From: an uncultured Bacteroidales bacterium
Lineage (GTDB): Bacteria; Bacteroidota; Bacteroidia; Bacteroidales; UBA932
Assembly (NCBI GenBank): GCA_934695325.1
Contig: CAKUVD010000002.1
Location: forward strand, 186,001 to 250,000
DNA: 64,000 nt
Reading direction: 5' to 3'
Shown here: positions 7,320 to 15,795 of the stretch, piece after piece
How positions within the stretch are numbered: the first letter of the stretch is position 1
Layout: each line of letters begins with the position of its first letter
Program-made: the position numbers and the translations under genes
Notes under the pieces: model-generated
Database searches by the model: none
The model's input: only the letters and a program-made list of their open reading frames with translations
What the model was told of the DNA's origin: nothing

Positions 7320-10262
7320 CTATTCGTGTCTTAGGTGATACAGGAAGGATACGGTCTTCCTGCCGTCAGAGTCTTTTACCGCGGCTAAGCGATTGTGCGA
7401 GTCGTACTCGTATGTCTCTTCTTGCCCTGTCGGCATAGAGCGTCTCCTCAGTCCGACCAGATCTATCCAGGAGAACTCCTCCGTGTTGATGACACCGTTC
7501 ACGGTCTTTTTGATGATGTGCCGGCTCTCCGCATCCCACACGTATGTGACGTATGCACCGCCTGGAAGGTCCGCCCGCACCAGCCGGTTCTTGTCGTCGT
7601 ACCGGAGTCTGGCGCTGCGTGTGACGGCTCCTGACGGGATGTCGAGACAGACATCCTCGGCGGTGGCTTCCGGAATCTCCGGCGACCAGTATGCCATTGC
7701 CACCGGATAAGGATTGGCGGCTCCCGTGTCATATCCGAGTTTCTCCACGGAGACTATATATAGGCTGTCGTTGAAAGGCCTCAGCCTGGCGATGGCGGAC
7801 AATGCGCTCCTGAGGTGCCGGGGGCATCTGCTTTCATCCTCGTGCAAGTATCTCATCATTATGCAGATCCCCTTTCCTGATGTATATATGTTCTCGAAGT
7901 TCTTCTGTCCCCAGTCATTGTATGTCATATATGAATGTTTGCCTATGCTCATCCCGTTTCCGTCGATGCGCACGTCTGAGTTCTGTATCTGATATGCGGA
8001 GCCGAACTGCCAGTCGAAGCCTGCGAATTCTGATAACGTATTGAAGATCATAGGCTGTGTCATCTCTATCTTCGATATGTACTCATTTTTCATTGTCCGT
8101 ACGATATTATTCCCGCTGTACTCCGTCTGTGAGATGAGATTGCCTCTCAGGCTTCTGTTGTCAATCATTGCCGGCAGCATCGACACCCAGGGTCTCGGCA
8201 GGCTGATGTTCTCTACCCTCGGGCGGTCGTCGTAGACCTTGTCATAGAACGTGACTGATTCTGTGTCTGTGGCGTAGATGTCAGGATAGTCCACCCACGA
8301 TGAGAATTCATAGTCGATATGCGAGCCGTCCGGATAGTTCTCGCGCACATTGCCGTAGACCATTTCAGGGTCTCCTGTCACGGGCGGCTGGAAGCATTCA
8401 CTTGTATATCCTATGGAACGGACATCATATAGATAGTACTTTGAATAGAACAGATATTTCATCGCGACGGCATATCGCGGCATCCTCATCAGTATCCCGC
8501 TGCCGGTTCCGTCCTTGTTCAGGTACTCATAGGATATGCGTGTGGTGTCTCTGCCGGAAATTGATGTGAGACTTTTCACCCTGATACCGCCCGGGACAAA
8601 TCCGAACGTGTTCTTTGTAAGTTCCACGGGAGAATTATAATACCTGTTGATCAGCAGCGCGGCGTCGTGTCTTTCATACTCCACGACAGTGTTCCCGCCG
8701 GTGGGGTAGATGATCTCGGTGAGCGCACACGTCAATGTCCTGTTGAAATCAGGCGAACGGCTCTCTTTATGAGACTTGAACTGATTATACAGGTCACCCG
8801 TTTCAGAGGCGTTGTCATAATTGATATATTTGAACAGGTTCTTCATTGCAGTCCCTGTCGAATTCCAGTAACCCCAATAGTCAATCTGCTCGCTGTCATT
8901 CTCGGGAAGTCTCGAAGCGGTGGCATACTTGAACGAATATCGTCCGAAGGAAGTTCCGCTCACGCTTTCAAGGAGCAGACGGACCCCGCTTTTCCCATCC
9001 GCATACGTCTTGGACAGGAGTATCTTTTCTACTTCCCTGCCTGACGTGTTGGATACATAAATTCCTGTAAGGTTCCGTGTCGCGGTGGATTTGAACAATG
9101 GATTCGTCCCGTCATAGCAACATCCTTGGCAGATGAAGAATTGCTCGGCGTTCTCGTCTATGGCATTGTCCTCATAAGTGAACTTGATCAGGCTCTTCCC
9201 GTTTACTGATATCGCGACAATAAGCGGACAGTAAGATGTTGAACCTCGTATCTTCATTTCAGAGGCGGTGTACCCTACAGCCTCTCCCGTGCTATTGACA
9301 CCCTTGCCGCTGAACACATTGGTATATGACCTTGACGTGGAATTGTCTCTCTGAAAACGGCCGTCATAAAGGAACTCCAGAAGATTCCCGTTGGGTGCCT
9401 TGATTTTCCGCAGCCTCCAAGCCGTGACAGTGATGCTCTGGCCATCATCCCCTTGTGGAGTGACATTATATTCGATGGATTTCTCGGTGCCTCCGAAAAC
9501 GTATTCGTATCCATTTCCGGTGGCGATTGTTATCTCAGGCGTATAGAGGCTGTCCCTTTTATCTTTGTCTATGGAAATGCTGCATTCTCCTTGAGGAAAG
9601 TTGGAATTGAATGTATGGATCTTTCCGTCGGACCCCATCATAAATTCTCCGGAGAATCCGAGGAAATTGAAATGGAACAGATCCGGGTTCGTGTCATATC
9701 TTGCTGAATGATCCTCCAGGGATCCCCCAAACAGTTCATAGGCGGGCTCATCAGAGAACAGGTCCATTTCCAGAGGATCCACATCTGAGACATAGGTCCG
9801 GTCCAGCGCCCTGATCTTTCCGCTGGCGATCTTGTATCTGTCGTCATCCAGGACTCCTTCTGCGATCGTATGCCAATAGCCGTATATTCCGGTATCGCTA
9901 TCTCGCGTATCATCTGGATACCCTCTCACTTCCCGTGTTATCACGCCTCCGCAGTCCAGCGTCCAGCCGAGCCCGACGATTCCGCTGTGCACGGCAGGCC
10001 GGTAGCCGCTGTAGCTGTACTCGAGGCTTATCGGAAGTGTGAAGTCCTCGTCGGAATATGTGTAGAGCTGCAGGCTGTAGGTCATCGTGCCAGTGTACAG
10101 TGACGGCCTCAGCGAGCCGTGCTGCGTCATCTTCCAGCTCTCGACTGACGGAGTGATGTCTGCATTGTAGCTGAACGGCTCCGGAGTCAGCTGGGCCGAG
10201 GTGTTTATTCTGACGGAGGCGAGGCAGACCGTAGTCAGTAACAGGCGGATGAGTCCTTTCAT
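7320..10262 (-). CDS. Rhs-associated secreted shell protein (N-terminal component)
   Basis: A protein of 980 residues with a signal peptide (MKGLIRLLLTTVCLASVRINTSAQ). The start has TPSVESWKMTQHGSLRPSLY and YTGTMTYSLQLYTYSDEDFTL followed by PISLEYSYSGYRP and VGLGWTLDCGGVITREV, the characteristic opening of Bacteroidetes Rhs/YD proteins. The end carries YD-type repeats (YDDKNRLVRADLPGGAYVTY, YEYDSHNRLAAVKDSDGRK). In this phylum the Rhs shell is often encoded by two or three adjacent genes; this is the first, transcribed from a promoter at 10296 and followed after 2 bp by the DUF6443 gene. It is likely exported and forms part of the cage or surface carrier for the toxic tips. Unlike the downstream half of the island it contains no CATG tetramer. 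Confidence 0.75.
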   Translation of the reverse strand: MKGLIRLLLTTVCLASVRINTSAQLTPEPFSYNADITPSVESWKMTQHGSLRPSLYTGTMTYSLQLYTYSDEDFTLPISLEYSYSGYRPAVHSGIVGLGWTLDCGGVITREVRGYPDDTRDSDTGIYGYWHTIAEGVLDDDRYKIASGKIRALDRTYVSDVDPLEMDLFSDEPAYELFGGSLEDHSARYDTNPDLFHFNFLGFSGEFMMGSDGKIHTFNSNFPQGECSISIDKDKRDSLYTPEITIATGNGYEYVFGGTEKSIEYNVTPQGDDGQSITVTAWRLRKIKAPNGNLLEFLYDGRFQRDNSTSRSYTNVFSGKGVNSTGEAVGYTASEMKIRGSTSYCPLIVAISVNGKSLIKFTYEDNAIDENAEQFFICQGCCYDGTNPLFKSTATRNLTGIYVSNTSGREVEKILLSKTYADGKSGVRLLLESVSGTSFGRYSFKYATASRLPENDSEQIDYWGYWNSTGTAMKNLFKYINYDNASETGDLYNQFKSHKESRSPDFNRTLTCALTEIIYPTGGNTVVEYERHDAALLINRYYNSPVELTKNTFGFVPGGIRVKSLTSISGRDTTRISYEYLNKDGTGSGILMRMPRYAVAMKYLFYSKYYLYDVRSIGYTSECFQPPVTGDPEMVYGNVRENYPDGSHIDYEFSSWVDYPDIYATDTESVTFYDKVYDDRPRVENISLPRPWVSMLPAMIDNRSLRGNLISQTEYSGNNIVRTMKNEYISKIEMTQPMIFNTLSEFAGFDWQFGSAYQIQNSDVRIDGNGMSIGKHSYMTYNDWGQKNFENIYTSGKGICIMMRYLHEDESRCPRHLRSALSAIARLRPFNDSLYIVSVEKLGYDTGAANPYPVAMAYWSPEIPEATAEDVCLDIPSGAVTRSARLRYDDKNRLVRADLPGGAYVTYVWDAESRHIIKKTVNGVINTEEFSWIDLVGLRRRSMPTGQEETYEYDSHNRLAAVKDSDGRKTVSFLYHLRHE

Positions 10263-10288
10263 ATCGTGTCGTTTTTATATGGTCTTCG

Positions 10289-10296
10289 CAAATGTA
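10289..10296 (-). promoter_or_regulatory. -7 promoter element for the rhs operon
   Basis: TACATTTG on the minus strand (TAnnTTTG), 27 bp upstream of the ATG at 10262. No clear -33 element is seen. Confidence 0.5.
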
Positions 10297-10350
10297 ATGT
10301 TTTTCATAAAAAAAACGCCGAGCGCTGATGCTGATATGACGAAAAATATG

Positions 10351-10358
10351 TACATTTG
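10351..10358 (+). promoter_or_regulatory. -7 promoter element for the Sel1 gene
   Basis: TACATTTG on the plus strand, divergent from the rhs promoter. Transcription would begin near 10365, which rules out an in-frame ATG at 10356 and supports the start at 10389. Confidence 0.5.
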
Positions 10359-10388
10359 GAGCAGAACAGTCGAAAACCGATAGCCAAT

Positions 10389-11231
10389 ATGTCTATACTG
10401 AAAAAAATGCTGGTCAGGCTTCCTGTAAAGAAATCCTATCTAAGAATGGCTTGGGATGCCACTGCCAAAGGACAGGACGAGTTGGCGCTTCATCTTTTCA
10501 AACTTGCCTATGAACAGGAGGCGGAGCCGGAAAAGAAAGCCGAAGCCGCGTGGAATGTCTATGTGGACTGCAAGAACAAGGAAAGATACCACGAGGCATA
10601 TCTATGGTGTGAACGCACAGCGAGACTCGGATTCGTGAAGGCGATGCGCATACTCGGGAAGGCGTATTTTTATGGGCTGGGCATCATACCGAACTATCGT
10701 GTCGCATTCAGATGGTTCAAGTCAGGTGCCGAGCAGGGCGATGCCACCTGCATGCGCCTAGCCGGAGAATGTTATGCACAGGGCAAGGGTGTGCTGGCTA
10801 ATGAGAGGAAGGCATACGATTATTTCAGGGCTGCCTATGATCTGAAGGAACGCGGAAGCTTTTATTGGATAGGACTTGCATACAGGTATGGCGGCGCAGG
10901 CTATGAGATGGACATTCAGAAGGCGATATCCGTATGGGAGGAAGGCCTTCCGAACTCCAGGTGCCTTTGCGAACTGGGAAAATGTTATTATTGGGGATGC
11001 GGTATAGCCAAAGACAAGGAGCTGGCTTACAAATACTTCAAGCGCGTGTCTGACCAGGGCAAGGACTTTGCGGACGATTTCCTGTCCCCTGACAAGAGCT
11101 CTCTCCGCGATGAAGCCGAGGTGGATGCTCTCACGAATTTCAGAAATGCGAAAAAAATCTCGGCCGGGGCTCCGGAAGAGGGGATGGCCGCCGCTCTGGA
11201 CGGACACGGACATCCTGCGGCGCAGGCTTGA
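10389..11231 (+). CDS. Sel1-like repeat protein
   Basis: A protein of 280 residues from the ATG at 10389 (MSILKKML...). An upstream in-frame ATG at 10356 lies inside the promoter and is rejected. Residues about 30-230 contain tandem Sel1/TPR-like helical repeats, recognisable as AMRILGKAYFYGLGI, CMRLAGECYAQGKGV, SFYWIGLAYRYGGAG and CLCELGKCYYWGCGI, each followed by an A-x-x-x-F/W helix. Such repeats mediate protein-protein contacts. There is no signal peptide, so it is probably cytoplasmic. The C-terminal 50 residues are polar and end in a Gly/His/Ala-rich tail. The ATP-grasp-like gene follows 21 bp later and is probably co-transcribed. Confidence 0.8.
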   Translation: MSILKKMLVRLPVKKSYLRMAWDATAKGQDELALHLFKLAYEQEAEPEKKAEAAWNVYVDCKNKERYHEAYLWCERTARLGFVKAMRILGKAYFYGLGIIPNYRVAFRWFKSGAEQGDATCMRLAGECYAQGKGVLANERKAYDYFRAAYDLKERGSFYWIGLAYRYGGAGYEMDIQKAISVWEEGLPNSRCLCELGKCYYWGCGIAKDKELAYKYFKRVSDQGKDFADDFLSPDKSSLRDEAEVDALTNFRNAKKISAGAPEEGMAAALDGHGHPAAQA

Positions 11232-11252
11232 CGGAATCTTGCGGGCCTGCGG

Positions 11253-12317
11253 ATGAATATCTTCAATCCTGAACACGATTTATGCCTGGCGAACGGTGAC
11301 GCGAATTTCGTGCCGCCAGCGTCTGCTCTGAAGTTCGGAGAAGATTGTGCGGGCTTGACGGAGTGGATAGAAAAGTCGGCTGGAAATGAGATCGTTCCGT
11401 GGGGGTGGGACGCCGTCCTGAAACGGAGACTTATGAAAGACGGAATACCGGAGTCAATGCTTCCGTCAGATGCGGCCATCTCTGAAATCCGTCGGCTGTC
11501 GCACCGTAGAATCGCCTATGATGCAGGAAGTTATGTCAATGCTTTTCTGCCTGGTTTCTCTGTTTTTCTGCGGCCGCTGTCTTATGTAAGGGAAGTGCAG
11601 GATTTGGATTCTGTCGCCTCGGTTGTGGACGAATTCGGAGACGCTGTGCTGAAGGCTCCGCTGTCTGGCAGCGGAAAAGGGCTGCGCTGGGCACGCCGCG
11701 GTGAACTTTCCGGGAGTGACCTCGGGTGGTGCAGGAACATAATCTCCAGGCAGGGTTCCGTTATGGTCGAGAAACGCCTGGACATTGTCCGTGATTTTGC
11801 GATGCTTTTTCATATAGACGCTGCCGGAGTCGGGTTTGAAGGCCTTTCGCTCTTTTTCAACGACAACGGGATTTATAAGGGCAATGTACTCGCCAGTGAT
11901 GCGTATATCCTTTCGACGTTGGGGAGATTCGTTCCCGAGACATTGATGATCAATGCAAAAAAGGTGTTGATGAGTTTCCTGGAGAAAGAGTTTTGCGGGA
12001 AATATGAAGGCTATGTCGGTGTGGATATGTTCATATACAGAGACCCGCACCAGAAATCTGGGACGGCTTATCTTCTCGCTCCTGTGGTCGAAATCAATGT
12101 CCGTATGACGATGGGGCTGCTCGCGCGTCGTGTCTTCGACAGGCATATCTCTTCCTTTAGTGACATAGCCTCTCCTGTAAGGGACGGGCAATATGCTATG
12201 TCAGTGGAGTTCTCCGCCGTGCCTGGCGTACTCTGCGGCAGAAAGTTCAATGCTGCATTGACAGAAATAAAGCCGTCTTCCTGCTATGCGGTCGCCATAT
12301 CACGCACGGGCGTCTAG
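11253..12317 (+). CDS. ATP-grasp-like protein of unknown function
   Basis: A protein of 354 residues. The N-terminus MNIFNPEHDLCLANGDANF is a signature of a Bacteroidetes family of uncharacterised ATP-grasp-like proteins. Residues 130-150 (DAVLKAPLSGSGKGLRWAR) look like the glycine-rich nucleotide-binding segment. VMVEKRLDIVRDFAMLF supplies the usual acidic/basic strand, and the Glu-x-Asn of PVVEINVRMTMG near 285 would be the metal-binding end of the fold. It likely ligates a carboxylate to an amine using ATP, but substrate and product cannot be told. The gene follows the Sel1 protein by 21 bp and overlaps the convergent PPC-domain gene by 4 bp. Confidence 0.65.
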   Translation: MNIFNPEHDLCLANGDANFVPPASALKFGEDCAGLTEWIEKSAGNEIVPWGWDAVLKRRLMKDGIPESMLPSDAAISEIRRLSHRRIAYDAGSYVNAFLPGFSVFLRPLSYVREVQDLDSVASVVDEFGDAVLKAPLSGSGKGLRWARRGELSGSDLGWCRNIISRQGSVMVEKRLDIVRDFAMLFHIDAAGVGFEGLSLFFNDNGIYKGNVLASDAYILSTLGRFVPETLMINAKKVLMSFLEKEFCGKYEGYVGVDMFIYRDPHQKSGTAYLLAPVVEINVRMTMGLLARRVFDRHISSFSDIASPVRDGQYAMSVEFSAVPGVLCGRKFNAALTEIKPSSCYAVAISRTGV

Positions 12318-12736
12318 AAGTCATACATATTCAGGCCGGTCTCTTCTGAGAGCTTGCGCCCCAGATGGGCCGTGGACGGAATGACGACCAGCTCGCAGGC
12401 TCCGCTTATGACCGCTGACAGGAGATGGCCTCCGATGGCTGAGCAGTCGGACCTCCCGAATGTGGCGTGAAGATGAAGGTAGGCATTGCCGTCTTTCTCG
12501 GATATGTTGCCTGTAAGATTGGTCATCTCCAGCTGCTCCTTGAATTCCAGGTCGGAATAGTTTTTCGTGACCGGACTGAAGAACCTGATGACTGCGTCGT
12601 CCACAGCGCCCAACCCGTAAATCTCTCCCGCCATAATTCCTTCTGCCTTGCAGAATTCCGTGATTGCGGATGCTATCTCCTGATGATTGTCAATGCTGAG
12701 GAAATATCTGTCCCCGGCTTTCCTGAAAGTGTACAT
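12314..12736 (-). CDS. PPC-domain (DUF296) DNA-binding-like protein
   Basis: A protein of 140 residues that is a single PPC/DUF296 domain: YFLSIDNHQEIASAITEFCK, GEIYGLGAVDDAVIRFF, AYLHLHATFGRSDCSAIGGH and the closing ELVVIPS. The HLHATFG...GGHL pattern is the conserved core that in related proteins holds a metal or forms the trimer. Plant AHL proteins carry the same domain with AT-hooks; the bacterial ones stand alone and their role is unknown. The stop overlaps the convergent ATP-grasp gene by 4 bp. A weak TATCTTTA element lies upstream on the minus strand. Confidence 0.8.
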   Translation of the reverse strand: MYTFRKAGDRYFLSIDNHQEIASAITEFCKAEGIMAGEIYGLGAVDDAVIRFFSPVTKNYSDLEFKEQLEMTNLTGNISEKDGNAYLHLHATFGRSDCSAIGGHLLSAVISGACELVVIPSTAHLGRKLSEETGLNMYDF

Positions 12737-12771
12737 TCTTGTCTATGTTGATGTGTAAAGATACGAATTTG

Positions 12772-12802
12772 TTTGCCAAATATAAGAAAAAATGTAACTT
12801 CG
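12772..12802 (+). promoter_or_regulatory. Candidate promoter for the 12840 gene
   Basis: TTTG at 12772-12775, 19 nt, then TAACTTCG at 12795-12802 (one mismatch to TAnnTTTG). The start codon is 38 bp further on. Confidence 0.45.
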
Positions 12803-12839
12803 TCCGTGGCGGAATCTTCCCGCAGTAAATTTTGATGCA

Positions 12840-13361
12840 ATGGAACTGGATACGAGCGTGAGACTGTCTCTGGACAGGGAACTGGAAATCACTTCTGAAC
12901 TTGGAGCGGAGGCGTTTGCCGCCAAGGTCCTGTCATATATGCCTGAAGACGTGAAGTCCGGGGACATCGGCTGCGGCCGCATACTTGCGGATTATTCCAT
13001 AATGATGCAGACCAGGTATGTCCTGTGCGATATATATGAGGAAGGAAAGGCTGACGTCGGTGAAGGTGGACTTCAGTCAGGGGAAAGGACAATGTACAAG
13101 TACAGGATAGAGATTAAGTCTGGCAAGAGGAGCAGCCGGACGGGCGATGCGGTGTATTGCGTGCTTTTCCTCTTGATTTTCTGGTTCTTGCGGACGTGGT
13201 CGAGCCAGGGTTTCAATCCATTGTTCCTGGTCTTGTCAGGACTATGTGGGTTGGCCGCGCTGTACCTTTTCTGGAGCGGACGCCGCTATAAGTTCGGCCC
13301 GGCGCAATCCGACCTCATCGCCTCCCGCCTGGGTGATGCCCTTGGGCCGCATTGTCATTAG
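12840..13361 (+). CDS. Two-TM membrane protein of unknown function
   Basis: A protein of 173 residues that I do not recognise. Residues 1-85 are soluble with conserved-looking acidic and Gly patches (LSYMPEDVKSGDIGCGRILADY). Residues about 107-122 (VYCVLFLLIFWFLRTW) and 129-147 (PLFLVLSGLCGLAALYLFW) are two transmembrane helices separated by a short loop, so both ends should lie on the same side, probably the cytoplasm. A short tail follows. The gene has its own candidate promoter and stands alone between two minus-strand genes. Confidence 0.55.
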   Translation: MELDTSVRLSLDRELEITSELGAEAFAAKVLSYMPEDVKSGDIGCGRILADYSIMMQTRYVLCDIYEEGKADVGEGGLQSGERTMYKYRIEIKSGKRSSRTGDAVYCVLFLLIFWFLRTWSSQGFNPLFLVLSGLCGLAALYLFWSGRRYKFGPAQSDLIASRLGDALGPHCH

Positions 13362-13409
13362 CCTATGGGTGAGTGCCCCCTCAATGAGGCAAAGTCTGCA
13401 GGGGGTGTC

Positions 13410-14075
13410 TCATCTCTCTGACAGCATTGTCTTGATCGCCCTCGCCAACCTCCCGTCCGGGTCGGAGAAATGGTTTCCGGGATTAGTCTCGAAAACGTGC
13501 GGAATCGCAAGCTTCTCTGTGAGGGCAAGTATTCTCTCCGTGCAGGCTCCGACCTGGCTCATCACCGGGTGCCTGGTCCCGCTTTCATTGTCTCCGAGTG
13601 AATAGTAGATGAAATCCGGCTTTCTCATCATATGGTGTGTCTCCGCATATTCGACAAAGCCGGGGTACCAGAAGGATGCGGAACCGCAGGCTGCACGGCT
13701 GAACTTGTCGGTGTTCCACAGACTCCATAATGCGAAAAGACCTGCCAGGGAATATCCAGCGATGGCATCGTATGTGACCGGTGCGTCCAGTGAGGACTCC
13801 ACTTCAGGGATGAGGCTTTCTGTGAGCCACTTGAGATGCTCCTCAGCCTTGCCGGCGAAACATCCCTGCCCTTTTCTCACGCCGGGTGCCTTCCAAGGCG
13901 TCATACAGCTGTCGAAATCAATGTCATACAATGATATGAGATGGAACGGAGGACAGCCGATGGCGTTGCAGGCAGCCATCACGTTGTGGCCGTCTCCTGC
14001 TACGGAATGAATGTAGACAGCTGGTGCGGGTTCTCCGCAGCTCCATATCTTGGTCCTTCCCATTGTAGAAATCAT
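13410..14075 (-). CDS. Putative esterase (alpha/beta hydrolase)
   Basis: A protein of 221 residues resembling the esterase D/Fes-like family (PF00756 type). The nucleophile elbow is GYSLAG (in YDAIAGYSLAGLFALW) near residue 108. FWYPGFVEY and FIYYSLGDNESGTRH follow, where the acid Asp is expected, and His of GNHFSDPDGR near 204 fits the catalytic histidine. There is no signal peptide, so it is probably cytoplasmic; enzymes of this family in the phylum hydrolyse siderophore or acyl esters. A second ATG at 14063 is an alternative start. No operon partner is evident. Confidence 0.7.
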   Translation of the reverse strand: MISTMGRTKIWSCGEPAPAVYIHSVAGDGHNVMAACNAIGCPPFHLISLYDIDFDSCMTPWKAPGVRKGQGCFAGKAEEHLKWLTESLIPEVESSLDAPVTYDAIAGYSLAGLFALWSLWNTDKFSRAACGSASFWYPGFVEYAETHHMMRKPDFIYYSLGDNESGTRHPVMSQVGACTERILALTEKLAIPHVFETNPGNHFSDPDGRLARAIKTMLSER

Positions 14076-14158
14076 CTATATCGGTCACTTTGGACTGCCT
14101 GTCATCGGATCATAGATTCTACGGGCTGTTCCCGCCCGAGGTGTGGCTATGAGCACAT

Positions 14159-15319
14159 TTATAGGTTGAGAATCTCCAGTTCTTCGGGGGTGTAAAGGAT
14201 GGAATCGATGAAATCCGGCTCTATTCGTGCGAGTATCAGGAAAGCTGCGAGAGCCGTCAGTGCCAAGACTGCCAGGACAATGATCGTCCATTTAAGGATC
14301 TTGCCCCCTGTATGCCCACTAGGCACGGTCGCGGCGTCGTTTTTTGGCTCTGTATCAGGTGCCTTGACGGGGGCTGGACTCACATCCGTCGCCTCTGGTT
14401 TTGCCTCTGCCGTGGCCATTGCTCCTGTCTCCGCCTCGTCTGCGGCTTCAGATTCAATGCTGGTCCTTGCTTCTGCCTCTGTGGTCGGCTCTGTCGCTGT
14501 CTCCGATTCTTTTTCTCCCTCCGCCTTTTCTGCTTCTGTCTCGGAGGCCTCCGAATGTGATTCCTGAGCGGCATCAGTGGTAACTTCTGCATTGTCCTCA
14601 CCCTTGGCCTCTGCATCTGGAGTCTCCTTCTTGGCCTCTTCTGGCTCTGTGTGAGTCTCTGCCTGTGCCTGGTCTTCTGAATGGTCGGAATCATTGCCCG
14701 GGACAGGCACGTCGTCCGATGACGCCGGTGTGGCCTCGTCGGTCTGCGATGCGTTGTCGCCTGAGTCTGGCACTATGCCCGGCGTCCGTTCTTCTTTGAC
14801 AGGGACGTCTGCATTGGTCTCAGCGTCAGCAGTCTCCGGATTCAGTATGGTACGGAGCGTAGCGATGGTCTCTGAGACTTCTGACATAGTCTCTTCGTGC
14901 GTCTTGAGAGAAATAGGTTCCAGTCCGAAGCCTTCCGGATAGATGTCCAGATCCTCGTCGGCAATGAAGAAGAAATGATTCTCTCTTGTCGCCCTCAGCC
15001 TGCCCAGTCCAGGGAAGATTATGATTTTCTTGACTTCCAGGATATTGCGCATCTCCGTCAGGAACTCTTTCAATATCCTGGCGGCCGTGTCAGTGTCGAT
15101 GTCGTTGGATTTGGCATACAGCTTCGTCAGAAGACCTCCGTCATCCACTTCTTTCTGCCTGAAACTGAGCCGGCGATACGGCGGATTTATGGTGTAGCCC
15201 TTATCGGAAAAGGAAGACGGGACTATTTCGGCGATGAACGATCCTACTCCGGGCAATGTTACTTCGTCATTGTCCAGTATCAGTTCCTTGACCATTTTCG
15301 ATAAGAGGTCTATATCCAT
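14159..15319 (-). CDS. HU-CCDC81-like protein with acidic linker and C-terminal membrane anchor
   Basis: A protein of 386 residues from the ATG at 15319 (MDIDLLSKMVKELILDNDEV). An upstream in-frame ATG exists but lies beyond the promoter TACCTTTG at 15387-15380. Residues 1-75 (LPGVGSFIAEIVPSSFSDKG, INPPYRRLSFR) and 76-140 (IFPGLGRLRATRENHFFFI) correspond to the two HU-like domains of the prokaryotic CCDC81 family known mainly from Bacteroidetes. Residues about 150-330 are a low-complexity Ala/Glu/Thr/Ser linker. Residues 340-362 (KWTIIVLAVLALTALAAFLIL) form a transmembrane helix with a short tail ending EELEILNL. It probably ties DNA or an unknown ligand to the inner membrane; I see no SPOR domain after the helix. 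Confidence 0.75.
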   Translation of the reverse strand: MDIDLLSKMVKELILDNDEVTLPGVGSFIAEIVPSSFSDKGYTINPPYRRLSFRQKEVDDGGLLTKLYAKSNDIDTDTAARILKEFLTEMRNILEVKKIIIFPGLGRLRATRENHFFFIADEDLDIYPEGFGLEPISLKTHEETMSEVSETIATLRTILNPETADAETNADVPVKEERTPGIVPDSGDNASQTDEATPASSDDVPVPGNDSDHSEDQAQAETHTEPEEAKKETPDAEAKGEDNAEVTTDAAQESHSEASETEAEKAEGEKESETATEPTTEAEARTSIESEAADEAETGAMATAEAKPEATDVSPAPVKAPDTEPKNDAATVPSGHTGGKILKWTIIVLAVLALTALAAFLILARIEPDFIDSILYTPEELEILNL

Positions 15320-15379
15320 AGTGTTTTGAAATTCAGCTGTTTGTATGTATGCTCTGTTATTGAACTCAAAATGTCTTCG

Positions 15380-15387
15380 CAAAGGTA
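15380..15387 (-). promoter_or_regulatory. -7 promoter element for the HU-like gene
   Basis: TACCTTTG on the minus strand, about 60 bp upstream of the start at 15319. It decides that start over the longer frame. Confidence 0.5.
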
Positions 15388-15407
15388 GCAAAAAAATGCA
15401 AAAAAAA

Positions 15408-15438
15408 TTTGCAGAGAACAGATTTTGTTGTACCTTTG
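15408..15438 (+). promoter_or_regulatory. Promoter of the tRNA-Asn/tRNA-Val unit
   Basis: TTTG (15408-15411), 19 nt, TACCTTTG (15431-15438): a full match to the Bacteroidetes housekeeping promoter, about 32 bp upstream of tRNA-Asn. Confidence 0.8.
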
Positions 15439-15469
15439 CAATCCCGAAACAAAACAACGGGTATTAAAT

Positions 15470-15543
15470 TCCTGAATAGCTCAGTTGGTTAGAGCATCTG
15501 ACTGTTAATCAGAGGGTCCCAGGTTCAAGTCCTGGTTCAGGAG
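15470..15543 (+). tRNA. tRNA-Asn (anticodon GTT)
   Basis: Acceptor stem TCCTGAA/TTCAGGA with discriminator G; anticodon stem TCTGA/TCAGA with loop CTGTTAA; T-arm loop GTTCAAG. The 3' CCA is not encoded. Confidence 0.95.
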
Positions 15544-15551
15544 CAAAGTTT

Positions 15552-15626
15552 GGGAGCATAGCTCAGTTGGTTCAGAGCGTCTGCCTTACAAGCAGAGGGT
15601 CGGGGGTTCGACTCCCTCTGCTCCCA
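15552..15626 (+). tRNA. tRNA-Val (anticodon TAC)
   Basis: Acceptor stem GGGAGCA/TGCTCCC with discriminator A; anticodon stem TCTGC/GCAGA with loop CTTACAA; T-loop GTTCGAC. It lies 8 bp after tRNA-Asn, so the two are co-transcribed. Confidence 0.95.
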
Positions 15627-15629
15627 CTA

Positions 15630-15665
15630 AAGAAAAGCACTTCGATTTTTCGAGGTGCTTTTCTT
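15630..15665 (+). terminator. Rho-independent terminator after the tRNA pair
   Basis: A 16-bp stem AAGAAAAGCACTTCGA pairs with TCGAGGTGCTTTTCTT (one G-T wobble) around a TTTT loop, with a T-rich 3' arm. Confidence 0.8.
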
Positions 15666-15724
15666 GTGTATTGTCGAGCCGAGTAAAAATCGGTGTTGCC
15701 TTCGCTAAGAAAAGCCATCAAGAA

Positions 15725-15762
15725 ATCCGGATGTTTGCCTGTGAAAGTGCATACATCCGGAT
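15725..15762. repeat. Inverted repeat ATCCGGATGT...ACATCCGGAT
   Basis: Perfect 10-bp arms separated by 18 nt between the tRNA terminator and the M23 gene's 3' end. It could be a second, bidirectional stop signal. Confidence 0.5.
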
Positions 15763-15770
15763 AGCTTTAG

Positions 15771-15795
15771 AAAAGGCGTTATGAAAAAGCCTTTA
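15771..15795 (-). terminator. Terminator of the ruvX-def-PMM-M23 operon
   Basis: On the minus strand AAAGGC and GCCTTTT pair around an 11-nt loop right at the M23 stop codon, followed by a T-rich arm. Confidence 0.5.

Noticed and set aside
1..10262. Insertion sequence or transposase remnants in the Rhs island
   Set aside because: No transposase motif, terminal inverted repeats or target duplications were found; direct rhs repeats explain the mosaic.
14380..14694. Arg/Gln-rich frame in the linker of the HU-like gene
   Set aside because: It reads the low-complexity Ala/Glu/Thr linker in another frame; repetitive DNA alone explains it.
15666..15792. Third tRNA or attachment site after tRNA-Val
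   Set aside because: No cloverleaf can be drawn and no copy of the tRNA 3' end is found; only hairpins.
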